Source: Limiplasma sp036652695 (GTDB lineage: Bacteria; Bacillota; Clostridia; Christensenellales; Aristaeellaceae). From it: a stretch of 64,000 nt of DNA. The notes under the pieces are model-generated. The model worked only from the letters and a program-made list of their open reading frames with translations, had not been told where the DNA came from and ran no database searches. Positions 42,346 to 50,630 of this stretch are shown in pieces; the stretch's first letter is position 1; every line of letters begins with the position of its first letter. The stretch is from the NCBI GenBank assembly GCA_036652695.1, contig JAVVVJ010000002.1:54791-118790 (forward strand). Reading direction: 5' to 3'. The translations under genes were made by a program, and so were the position numbers.

Positions 42346-43482
42346 ATGCCAAACGTTACCTATCAAGAACAGCTCAATGCTGAACGCACAGAAAAAGTTC
42401 GCCGCATGCTTCGCGACCTTCCCCGCGCTTGCATGGACTTTATGAATCACATTACCATGACCACCAGCCCGCTTACGCGCATGGCCTATGTTATTGATTT
42501 GCACACATTTTGCGCTTATGCAACGAGCGAAATTCCCGCGTTCGCCGCCAAAGAGCCACGCGACTGGTGCGATGCCGATTTTGCCCTTTTTGCAGCACGC
42601 GACCTGAATGGCTATGCTGATTATCTCACCTTGTATATCAAGCGCGACAATGAAGAAGGCGAAAACCGGGTTCTTCGCAATCACGAATGCGGCGTCATGC
42701 GAAAACTGGCATCATTACGTTCCTTTTTTGACTATTTGTTTAAAATGGAACGAATTCCGGGCAATGTCGCCGCGCTCGTATCTTTGCCAAAGCTTCATGA
42801 CAAGCCGATTTTGCACCTGATTACCGAGGAGGTTGACCGACTACTTGCCGCAGCAAATGACGGCACACAGCTTACAAATGTTCAGCAGCGCTACCACAGA
42901 CTCACCCACAGCCGTGATTACGCCATCCTTATGCTGTTTTTGGGCACTGGAATCCGGGTAAGCGAATGCGTCGGCATCGACATCGGCGATCTTGATTTCC
43001 ATTTAAATGGCGTGCTCATTACGCGTAAGGGCGGAAATCAGGTCATTTTATACTACCCTGAGGAGGTCGCGCAGGCGCTAAAGGACTATCTTATTCAGCG
43101 TGAGCAGGTGGAAACGGATCAGGAGAATCAAAATGCCCTCTTCCTTTCCCTGCAAAAAAAGCGCATGACGCAGCGAGCGGTGCAGATGATGGTCAAAAAA
43201 TATTCCGCAATCGCCGTGCCGCTCAAGAAGCGCATGAGCCCGCACAAGCTTCGCAGCACCTATGCCACACGCCTATATCATGAAACCGAGGATATTTATC
43301 TTGTGGCTGACGCGCTGGGTCATTCCGATGTGAATACCACGCGCAAGCACTATGCGGCAATGAGTGACGAGCGGCGGCGCGAAGCGGCTCAAAATGTGCA
43401 TTTGCCCAAAAGCACGCCGCGTCAAGCGCTGGATAAACCAACGGAAGCAAGCGCAGGCGAGCTTGGAGACAAAAAACTTTGA
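42346..43482 (+). CDS. XerC/XerD-type tyrosine recombinase
   Basis: 378 residues from ATG 42346 (AGGAGG about 8 nt upstream). The N-terminal SAM-like DNA-binding domain (about 1-165) is longer than in XerC/XerD. The catalytic domain shows the R...K...HxxR...H...Y set: GTGIRVSE (Arg), ITRKGGN (Lys), SPHKLRSTYAT (His, Arg), LGHSDVNTTRKHYA (His and nucleophile Tyr). The family does site-specific recombination, either chromosome dimer resolution or element movement. No other mobile-element genes are near, and the neighbours are housekeeping genes, so a resident Xer-like role is more likely than an integrase. Confidence 0.88.
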   Translation: MPNVTYQEQLNAERTEKVRRMLRDLPRACMDFMNHITMTTSPLTRMAYVIDLHTFCAYATSEIPAFAAKEPRDWCDADFALFAARDLNGYADYLTLYIKRDNEEGENRVLRNHECGVMRKLASLRSFFDYLFKMERIPGNVAALVSLPKLHDKPILHLITEEVDRLLAAANDGTQLTNVQQRYHRLTHSRDYAILMLFLGTGIRVSECVGIDIGDLDFHLNGVLITRKGGNQVILYYPEEVAQALKDYLIQREQVETDQENQNALFLSLQKKRMTQRAVQMMVKKYSAIAVPLKKRMSPHKLRSTYATRLYHETEDIYLVADALGHSDVNTTRKHYAAMSDERRREAAQNVHLPKSTPRQALDKPTEASAGELGDKKL

Positions 43483-43492
43483 AGCCTAGGGC

Positions 43493-43521
43493 TTGAAAAG
43501 CAAATCAAAAGCGCGTATAAT
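43493..43521 (+). promoter_or_regulatory. Promoter of the serS T-box transcript
   Basis: The -35 TTGAAA (43493-43498), a 17-nt spacer and the consensus -10 TATAAT (43516-43521) give a predicted start near 43528. Confidence 0.75.
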
Positions 43522-43527
43522 AAGCCA

Positions 43528-43760
43528 AGGCAAAGACCGTGAAAAGGCCGTTTGACCGTCTAAAGAGAGCAGCCGTTGGGTGCGAGGCTGTGGCGGGAAT
43601 GCGCCGTTCCGTCACGCGAGCCACGCGGCGAGGAGCCGCACGGGAGCGCCCGTTACAGCGCAAGCAAGTGAAGGCTAGAGCCTTAAGCCGGGTGGTACCG
43701 CGGAGCACGCTTCCTCCGTCCCTGCAGCTGTATTTGATAGCTGGCAGGGGCGTTTTCATT
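43528..43760 (+). ncRNA. T-box leader riboswitch (serS)
   Basis: The stem I apex signature AGAGAG...GGGTGCGAGG is at about 43565-43588, and the conserved T-box GGGTGGTACCGCGG at 43689-43702. A competing terminator follows: CCCTGCAGCT (43720-43729) with AGCTGGCAGGG (43739-43749) and a TTTT run. The leader senses uncharged tRNA, presumably tRNA-Ser given the gene downstream. I could not assign the specifier codon with confidence. It fills the 303-nt gap between the recombinase gene and serS. Confidence 0.92.
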
Positions 43761-43785
43761 TGGATCAAAAAGGAGGAGTTTTTCA

Positions 43786-45057
43786 ATGTTGGACATCAAA
43801 CGCATTCGTCAAAACCCGCAGGAGCTTATGGACGCGCTGAAGGCGCGCAACAAGGATATTTCGCTGGATGAGTTTCTTAGCGAGGATGAGCAGCGCCGCA
43901 AGCTCATGGCACAGGTGGAGGAGAAAAAAGCTCTGCGCAACGCCACCAGCAAAAAAATCGGCGAAGCCAAAAAAAATGGCGTTTCGGAAAGCGAAACTGC
44001 CGCCATCATGGAGGAAATGCGCACCCTAGGCGATGAAATTGGCGCGATCGACGCGGATGTTGCCAAGCTAGATGCTGCGATGGAGCTGTTTCTCATGTGC
44101 GTGCCGAACTTTCCGCACGCAAGCGTGCCCGTGGGTGCGGATGACCGCAGCAACGTGGAGCAGCGCCGCTGGGGTACGCCGCGTGCCTTCGGCTGGGAGC
44201 CAAAGGCGCACTGGGACATTGGCACTGATCTGCACATTTTGGATTTTGATACCGCCGCAAAGGTTTCTGGCGCCCGCTTTACCTTCTACCGTGGGCTGGG
44301 CGCTCGTTTGGAGCGTGCCGTAATCAATTTCTTCCTCAACACCCATGTAGAAAACGGCTATGACGAGGTCTATCCCCCCTATATGGTTACCCGCGCCGCC
44401 ATGACCGGCACCGGTCAACTTCCCAAATTTGAGGAAGACGCCTACAAGGTGGATAAGGATACCTTCCTGATTCCTACCGCTGAGGTGCCCGTAACCAATA
44501 TGTACCGGGATATGATTTTGGAGGGCGCTCAGCTCCCCATTCGCCATTGCGCCTATTCGACCTGCTTTCGTGCGGAGGCGGGAAGCGCTGGGCGCGACAC
44601 GCGCGGCCTGATCCGCCAGCACCAGTTTAACAAGGTGGAAATGGTGAAGATCGCCAAGCCTGCGGAGAGCTATGAGGAGCTGGAGAGCATGACTGCCGAG
44701 GCGGAAAAGGTATTGCAGATGCTAGGTCTCCCCTACCGCGTGGTTACGCTGAGCACCGGGGATATGGGCTTTAGCGCCGCAAAAACCTACGATATTGAGG
44801 TATGGATGCCCAGCTATGGCCGCTACGTGGAAATTTCGAGCTGCTCCAACTGTGAGGACTTTCAGGCACGCCGCGCGGGCATCCGTTATCGCGACAACCC
44901 CAAGGATAAGCCGCAGTTCGCCCATACGCTCAATGGCAGCGGCGTAGCGGTTGGACGCACGGTGGCCGCAATTCTGGAAAACTACCAAAACGAGGATGGC
45001 ACCGTAACGGTGCCGGAGGCGCTTGTGCCCTACATGGGAACAGACCTCATCAAATAG
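43786..45057 (+). CDS. serS: Seryl-tRNA synthetase
   Basis: 423 residues. The N-terminal tRNA-binding coiled coil runs from MLDIKRIRQNPQEL to about residue 100. The class II catalytic core shows TAEVPVTNMYRDMIL, CFRAEAGSAGRDTRGLIRQHQFNKVEMV (motif 2), VEISSCSNCEDFQARR, and TLNGSGVAVGRTVAAILEN (motif 3). It charges tRNA-Ser and, by mischarging, tRNA-Sec where present. A strong AAAAGGAGGAG precedes the ATG. Expression is controlled by the T-box upstream. Confidence 0.97.
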   Translation: MLDIKRIRQNPQELMDALKARNKDISLDEFLSEDEQRRKLMAQVEEKKALRNATSKKIGEAKKNGVSESETAAIMEEMRTLGDEIGAIDADVAKLDAAMELFLMCVPNFPHASVPVGADDRSNVEQRRWGTPRAFGWEPKAHWDIGTDLHILDFDTAAKVSGARFTFYRGLGARLERAVINFFLNTHVENGYDEVYPPYMVTRAAMTGTGQLPKFEEDAYKVDKDTFLIPTAEVPVTNMYRDMILEGAQLPIRHCAYSTCFRAEAGSAGRDTRGLIRQHQFNKVEMVKIAKPAESYEELESMTAEAEKVLQMLGLPYRVVTLSTGDMGFSAAKTYDIEVWMPSYGRYVEISSCSNCEDFQARRAGIRYRDNPKDKPQFAHTLNGSGVAVGRTVAAILENYQNEDGTVTVPEALVPYMGTDLIK

Positions 45058-45065
45058 CGCCACAG

Positions 45066-45104
45066 GGCGGGATGCGTTCAATCGACGCACCCCGCCTTAT
45101 TTTT
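45066..45104 (+). terminator. Rho-independent terminator after serS
   Basis: The stem GGCGGG-ATGCGT (45066-45077) pairs with ACGCA-CCCCGCC (45085-45096), with small mismatch, followed by TTATTTTT. Confidence 0.9.
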
Positions 45105-45134
45105 CGCTTTTGGAAGAGGCGTGCGGCCATTCCC

Positions 45135-46940
45135 CTATGCGTCCTCGATCAACCCTAGCTTTTTAAGCCTCGCCTTGATCGCTCCCCCCGTTCTGCCATG
45201 CAGGCGTGCCATTTCCGCGTAGGTGGTATCATTCTCAAATTCCACGCGAAGCTGCTCATCCTCATCGGTCTCCCATGCTTTGAAAGCGGAGGTTATGCCC
45301 TGCTTTGCAAGGCGTTCGCGGTAAGAAACCGCCACCTCGATGCGCTCCAGCGCTTCGTTTGGCTCCACGCCATCGCGGATTACGCAAAGAAAGGCATCCC
45401 CGTATTGCTCCTGCTTTGCCCTGCCCACGCCGGATACGCCTAAAAACGCATCCATGTCCGTCGGGCGTTTCTTGATCATGTCATGCAAAGAGGCGTCGGA
45501 AAATATGGTATATGCGGGAGCATGCTGCCTTGCCGCCAGCAAACTTCGCAGGGTTTTGAGGTTTTCAAACAGCGCCATTTCCCAGCCGTTGTAGTTGGCT
45601 TCCACACTCGCGCGGCTAGCACGCCGCACTTCCTTAACCATTTGGCGCTCCATACGGCTCACCGCGTGCTCCACCTCGCCGCGCGGCTGGCGGTCGCTGC
45701 CGGTGTCCACCTCAAAAGCGTCCCCATCACAGACAGAGCAGTTATCGCAGCGTTTGGGCACATCGTACTCGCCAAAATAACGCAAAATAAAATGGCGCAG
45801 GCAGGTTTTGCAGTTGGCATAAAAGGTCATCTGCTTGAGGCGCTGCATATCCAAATCATAGATGGCTTTCTTTTGTTCCTCGGTAAGCTCGGGGTTGTCG
45901 TCCCCGTGTTCGATCAGCCATTTCGCCAGAATCACATCCTGCCCGCTGTACAGGAGCATGCATTCCGCTGGCTCGCCATCACGCCCGGCACGTCCGGCCT
46001 CCTGATAGTAGCTTTCAATGTTCTTTGGCATGTTGTAATGCACCACAAAGCGCACGTTGGATTTATCAATGCCCATGCCAAAGGCGTTGGTCGCCACCAT
46101 GATCTGCGCGCGGTCGAACTGAAAATCATCCTGATTATCCCGCCGCTCCGCGTCACCAAGCCCGGCATGGTAGCGTGTAGCGCTAAAGCCGCCAAGCCTG
46201 AGCTTTTCCGTAACCTCCTCCACGTTTTTGCGCGTGGAACAGTAGATGATGCCGCAAGCGTCGCGCATGGTTTGCAAGAAGGAGTAGAGCATCGTAAACT
46301 TGTTGCTGGGCTTTACACAGGTAAAGTGCAGATTTGGGCGGTTAAAGCCCGTTGTCAAGCGAAAAGGGTCTTGAAGGCATAGCATGCGGGCAATGTCCTC
46401 CATGACCTGCTTGGTGGCGGTCGCGGTAAACGCGCCGACCGGCGGACGCTTGGGAAGCTTTTGCACAAATTCAGCAATACGCAAGTAGCTAGGCCGAAAA
46501 TCCTGCCCCCATTGTGACACGCAATGCGCCTCATCCACAGCAATCAGCGCGATATCAGCACTCGTGGCAAAGTCTAAAAATTGCGGCGTATCCAGACGTT
46601 CCGGCGCTACATAGACAATTTTATACGCACCGTTTCGCGCACGGCGGATGGCCTCCTGCTGCTGCCCGGGGGTCAGGCTGCTGTTGATGAACGCCGCCGC
46701 CACGCCTGAGGCCTTGAGCGCCATCACCTGATCCTTCATCAGTGAAATCAACGGCGAGATCACCAGCGTAAGCCCCTCCATGAGCAGAGCCGGTACTTGA
46801 TAGCACACGGATTTACCCGCGCCGGTGGGCATGACACCCAGCACATCGCGCCCACTCAACAGCTCATCGATCAGGGTTTCCTGACCGGTGCGAAAATCCT
46901 CGTGGCCGAATATGCTCTTCAGTATCTCCTGCTTGGTCAA
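45135..46940 (-). CDS. recQ: ATP-dependent DNA helicase RecQ
   Basis: 601 residues from TTG 46940, which has AAAGGAG 8 nt upstream; the frame is open to 46982. Helicase motifs: GVMPTGAGKSVCYQ (Walker A), VDEAHCVSQWGQDFRPSY (DEAH), GIIYCSTRKNVEEV, and QEAGRAGRDGEP. A zinc-binding region (CKTC...CDNCSVC) and an HRDC domain (LFENLKTLRSLLAARQHAPAY) follow. The last 45 residues after HRDC read like an extra small helix-turn-helix (TTYAEMARLHGRTGGAIKAR). It unwinds DNA during recombination and repair. Confidence 0.95.
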   Translation of the reverse strand: MTKQEILKSIFGHEDFRTGQETLIDELLSGRDVLGVMPTGAGKSVCYQVPALLMEGLTLVISPLISLMKDQVMALKASGVAAAFINSSLTPGQQQEAIRRARNGAYKIVYVAPERLDTPQFLDFATSADIALIAVDEAHCVSQWGQDFRPSYLRIAEFVQKLPKRPPVGAFTATATKQVMEDIARMLCLQDPFRLTTGFNRPNLHFTCVKPSNKFTMLYSFLQTMRDACGIIYCSTRKNVEEVTEKLRLGGFSATRYHAGLGDAERRDNQDDFQFDRAQIMVATNAFGMGIDKSNVRFVVHYNMPKNIESYYQEAGRAGRDGEPAECMLLYSGQDVILAKWLIEHGDDNPELTEEQKKAIYDLDMQRLKQMTFYANCKTCLRHFILRYFGEYDVPKRCDNCSVCDGDAFEVDTGSDRQPRGEVEHAVSRMERQMVKEVRRASRASVEANYNGWEMALFENLKTLRSLLAARQHAPAYTIFSDASLHDMIKKRPTDMDAFLGVSGVGRAKQEQYGDAFLCVIRDGVEPNEALERIEVAVSYRERLAKQGITSAFKAWETDEDEQLRVEFENDTTYAEMARLHGRTGGAIKARLKKLGLIEDA

Positions 46941-47068
46941 GGGACAAGCTCCTTTCCTGATCCACCCGGAAGATTTGCTCAACTTGGGAAGAATTCACTT
47001 GGCATTTTCGTTATCTGTGTGTACACGGTTTCCATTGTAACACGAAAGCATGAAAAGAGGAATACGGC

Positions 47069-48025
47069 ATGAAACGGGTATTGACGGTTCTGTTGCTATT
47101 TTGTATGCTCTGCACACCCCTGTACGGCTTTGCCGACGAAGCCAGTGCGTATATCAACAACTCTAATCCAAAGGATCGGCTGCACCTGCGGGCAGAACCA
47201 TCTATCAAAGCGCAATCGCTTGGCAAATACTACAACGGCGCGCCAATTGAGGTGCTGGAACAAACCAACGCGGACTGGGTAAATGTGTGCGTGGGAACCG
47301 GGTTGGGGTCGCAGATTGGCTATATGCAGCGCAAATACTTGTCCTTTTCATATTCTGGCATGCCGGTAAAAAGCGCAATGCCGGAATATATAAGCACGAA
47401 AAATTTCACCGTCTATACGCAGCCAAACAGCCGTTCGAAGGTAGCCGGCGCGATGAGCGCAGGGCACTCCTGCTCCCTGATGGGGTTTAGCGAGGGTTGG
47501 AGCCATATCCTTGTGCATTTGCCCGGCGAGGGTGATTATAGCTGCTTTGTACCCAGCACCATGCCTGGCTTGACGCTTACCAATGACGCCGCCTCGCAAA
47601 AAATGCTTGCCTATATTAGCAACCCAAATGCCAAGGATCGGCTTCACCTGCGCGTTTCCGCCTCCGAAAAAGCCAAAAGCTTGGGCAAGTACTATAACGG
47701 AACCGTTGCGACTTTGCTGAGCACAACCGGCAACGGCAAATGGGCAAAGGTTGAATTGTACGGCCGCGTCGGCTATATGCTGATGAAATACCTAACGCTG
47801 GATGGTCAAAAAAACCATACAAAGTACGGCATACCCACCATCACAGCCATCGCCGCGAAACCAGTTGTGTATGAAAAGCTGGATATGAAGAACGGACGCA
47901 CCAAAGCACTGGAGCAAGGCACACAGCTGCAAGTGCTTGGCGTGATCGACGATCATTGGTTGCATGTGCAGGTGGGTACGGTGATTGGGTTCATTCGTCA
48001 ATCACAGACGGATTTTACGGATTAA
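47069..48025 (+). CDS. Secreted SH3-domain protein
   Basis: 318 residues. A signal peptide (VLTVLLLFCMLCTPLYGFA) is followed by bacterial SH3-like units: residues about 25-95 (NPKDRLHLRAEPSIKAQSLGKYYNG), a second near 105-165, a third near 178-245 (NPNAKDRLHLRVSASEKAKSLGKYYNG) and a C-terminal fourth. Units one and three are near copies. There is no catalytic domain; it is probably a cell-wall-binding exported protein. It diverges from recQ and has no clear operon partner. Confidence 0.8.
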   Translation: MKRVLTVLLLFCMLCTPLYGFADEASAYINNSNPKDRLHLRAEPSIKAQSLGKYYNGAPIEVLEQTNADWVNVCVGTGLGSQIGYMQRKYLSFSYSGMPVKSAMPEYISTKNFTVYTQPNSRSKVAGAMSAGHSCSLMGFSEGWSHILVHLPGEGDYSCFVPSTMPGLTLTNDAASQKMLAYISNPNAKDRLHLRVSASEKAKSLGKYYNGTVATLLSTTGNGKWAKVELYGRVGYMLMKYLTLDGQKNHTKYGIPTITAIAAKPVVYEKLDMKNGRTKALEQGTQLQVLGVIDDHWLHVQVGTVIGFIRQSQTDFTD

Positions 48026-48041
48026 GGAGGCTGTCGCGCGT

Positions 48042-50597
48042 TTAGGGACGATATGCCGTGTGTGCGATGGGCAGCCGGTTGCGGAATTTCCCGTCCACCC
48101 GCATGGCTGCCAAGGCGGCGGCGGGCGCTGTGGGGATAGCGCTGATTTCGCCAATGCCCTTTGCTCCATAAGCCAAGCCGTTTTCATCGCCTTTTCCAAT
48201 CAGATGCACCTCGATTTCCGGTGCGTCAGTCGCGCGAAGCAAACCCAGCGTGCCATATTTCGATTTTACATAGCCGCCGTCCATCACAAAATTTTCGCTC
48301 AAGCCAAAGCCAAGCCCCATTACAACGCCGCCCTCCACCTGCCCCTCGCAGGCCTTGGGGTTCACTACCTGCCCAACGTCATGCGCCGCAACCACCTTAT
48401 GCACGCGCTTGTTTTCATCCATGATCACAACCTGCGCAGCATAACCGTAGGCAATGTGGCTGATGGGGTTGGGCTTTTCACTGCCCATTGGATCGGTAAC
48501 GCCAATATATTCGCCCAAATAGTCCTCGCCTTCGATGGCTTCCAGCCCACCACGCTCCGCCATGGCGGCCTTCAGCTGCATGGCTGCGCGCCGCGTGGCC
48601 TCGCCCATAAACAAGGTTTGTCGGCTGGCGGTGGAGGTTCCGCTGTTTGGCGTGACCGCCGTATCCGCGCGTTCATAAACCAATTGATCCGGCGCAAGCC
48701 CCGTGGCTGTACACACGATGGAGAGCGCAACCGTGCCGATTCCCTGCCCCATGCACGCGGCAGAGGTGCGAATATGCACCTTCCCTTGCCGCACCGCTAG
48801 CCGACAGCGCCCCGTATCAGGCACGCCCACGCCTAGACCGCTGTTTTTCATACACGCGGCAATGCCCGCGTAAGGGCTTGACAAAAAGGCGGGCTTTACC
48901 GCGCGCAGGCATTCCTCAAAGGCGCAGTCCGGCGTTACGAGCTGACCGTTTGGCAGCTCATCGCCGGGCTTTACGGCGTTTCGATAGCGGATTTCCCAAG
49001 CAGAAATGCCCACAAGCTCCGCAAGGGCGTTCAAGTTCATTTCCGATGCAAAAACGCTTTGCGTTACGCCAAAGCCGCGAAACGCCCCGCCCGGCACATT
49101 GTTGGTGTAGACGCAGACGCCCGTGATATCCACGTTATGAAAGTTGTATGGCCCAGCGGCGTGCGTGCATGCGCGCTGTAGCACCGGCCCGCCGAGGGAG
49201 GCATAGGCGCCGCAATCCGAAATCAAAAGCGCCTTCATGCCCACCAATCGTCCGTTTTCATCACAGGCAGTGGTCACATCCATCTCCATTGCGTGGCGCT
49301 TGGTATGCACGTTCAGGCTTTCCTGCCGGGAAAAGCGCACCTTCACGGGCAGGCCGGTAACCCATGCCATGAGCGCCGCATGGTGCTGTACGCTCATGTC
49401 CTCCTTGCCGCCAAAGCCGCCGCCTACCAGCTTTGCTTGGCAACGCACCCTTTCGGGCGCAATTTGCAGCATGCGGCTGATCTCCCGCTGCTCATCATAT
49501 ACGGATTGAGAGCCGGTATAAAGCAGCAGTCCGCCCTGCTCGTCCGGCATGGCAATGGCGCATTCCGGTTCCATGAAGGCGTGATCGGTCATGGGGGTGG
49601 AGTAATGCTTGGTGACAACATATTTTGCCGCGGCGATCGCCGAATCCGCATCCCCGCGCTTAAGCGACTGGCGGGATAGGATATTGCCGTTTTCATGCAG
49701 CTTTGGCGCGCCTTCCTTCATGGCCTCCAATGGGTCGGTGAGGGGCGCAAGCTCCTCATACTCCACCTCTACCAAGGCGAGGATCTCATCCAAGCTTTCG
49801 CGGCGGCGCGATGCCGCAAGCACAATCGCATCGCCGATGGTGCGCGTGATATCCCCCTCGGCAATCATCACATCCCAATCCGGGATCAAATGACCCGTCT
49901 TATTAAAGGGCACGTCCTTTGCGGTGAGGATGCGCACTGTATCCGGGTGACAAAGCGCCTTGCTTAGGTCGATCCGTTTGACTAGCGCGCGGGGATAGCG
50001 ACTGCGTAACGCCTTGGCGTACACCATGCCGGGCACCTGAATATCATCCACAAAAAGCCCCGTGCCCAGCACCTTTTCCGCTGTGTCAATGCGTGGGAAA
50101 TGCTGCCCGAGCTTTCCATCGCCACTTGTCTGCGGTACAGGCAGATTGTTCCGAAAAAAATCCGCCGCCATCAAAATGGCGTCCTCAATCTTTTGGTAAC
50201 CGGTGCAGCGACAAATGTTGCCTCGAATGGCCTTTTTGACATCCATTCGATTTGGCCTTGGGTTTTCATCCAGCAGCATTTTGGCGCATAGCACCATACC
50301 GGGAATGCAAAAGCCGCACTGCACGGCGCCCGCTTCGCCAAAGCAATGCACGTAGACCTCGCGCTCACGCTCCGTCAAGCCCTCCACGGTAGTGACGCTC
50401 TTCCCTTCCAGCTTGGAAAGCTTGGATAGGCAGGCTTTCGCCTTTTTGCCATTGATCAGCACTGTGCATGCGCCACAAGCGCCCTCGCCGCAGCCGTTTT
50501 TCACAGAGGTCAGCCGAGCCTCCTCGCGCAGAAAATCAAGCAGGTTCCAATCCTGTTGGGCTTGATAGGCAACACCATTGATTGTTAGGGTATACAT
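48042..50597 (-). CDS. xdh: Selenium-dependent xanthine dehydrogenase-like molybdenum hydroxylase
   Basis: 851 residues, a fusion of the 2Fe-2S subunit and the Mo-binding subunit. The iron-sulfur motifs are NGCGEGACGACTVL near residue 37, CGFCIPGM near 97 and GNICRCTGY near 130. The Mo part has GGGFGGKE, GGAFRGFGVTQ, GQGIGT and the catalytic glutamate in AYGAKGIGE near the C terminus. There is no FAD domain or separate FAD subunit. The form and neighbours match the selenium-dependent xanthine dehydrogenase family, which uses a labile Se ligand rather than selenocysteine; no in-frame stop is present. It is the last gene of the ygeX operon. ATG 50597 is the chosen start. Confidence 0.9.
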   Translation of the reverse strand: MYTLTINGVAYQAQQDWNLLDFLREEARLTSVKNGCGEGACGACTVLINGKKAKACLSKLSKLEGKSVTTVEGLTEREREVYVHCFGEAGAVQCGFCIPGMVLCAKMLLDENPRPNRMDVKKAIRGNICRCTGYQKIEDAILMAADFFRNNLPVPQTSGDGKLGQHFPRIDTAEKVLGTGLFVDDIQVPGMVYAKALRSRYPRALVKRIDLSKALCHPDTVRILTAKDVPFNKTGHLIPDWDVMIAEGDITRTIGDAIVLAASRRRESLDEILALVEVEYEELAPLTDPLEAMKEGAPKLHENGNILSRQSLKRGDADSAIAAAKYVVTKHYSTPMTDHAFMEPECAIAMPDEQGGLLLYTGSQSVYDEQREISRMLQIAPERVRCQAKLVGGGFGGKEDMSVQHHAALMAWVTGLPVKVRFSRQESLNVHTKRHAMEMDVTTACDENGRLVGMKALLISDCGAYASLGGPVLQRACTHAAGPYNFHNVDITGVCVYTNNVPGGAFRGFGVTQSVFASEMNLNALAELVGISAWEIRYRNAVKPGDELPNGQLVTPDCAFEECLRAVKPAFLSSPYAGIAACMKNSGLGVGVPDTGRCRLAVRQGKVHIRTSAACMGQGIGTVALSIVCTATGLAPDQLVYERADTAVTPNSGTSTASRQTLFMGEATRRAAMQLKAAMAERGGLEAIEGEDYLGEYIGVTDPMGSEKPNPISHIAYGYAAQVVIMDENKRVHKVVAAHDVGQVVNPKACEGQVEGGVVMGLGFGLSENFVMDGGYVKSKYGTLGLLRATDAPEIEVHLIGKGDENGLAYGAKGIGEISAIPTAPAAALAAMRVDGKFRNRLPIAHTAYRP

Positions 50598-50630
50598 GCC
50601 CGACACCTCGCTTTCGCTTCTATGCCAGCT

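Noticed and set aside
42346..43482. Integrated mobile element marked by the tyrosine recombinase
   Set aside because: Flanking genes are housekeeping (rnhA, serS), with no phage, transfer or cargo genes and no direct repeats seen at the ends.
45483..46382. 299-codon open frame opposite recQ
   Set aside because: It is a shadow of the recQ codons on the opposite strand, with no recognisable domain or ribosome binding site.
48042..50597. Selenocysteine insertion in the selenium-dependent xanthine dehydrogenase-like protein
   Set aside because: The reading frame has no internal TGA, and the family uses a labile selenium cofactor rather than selenocysteine.
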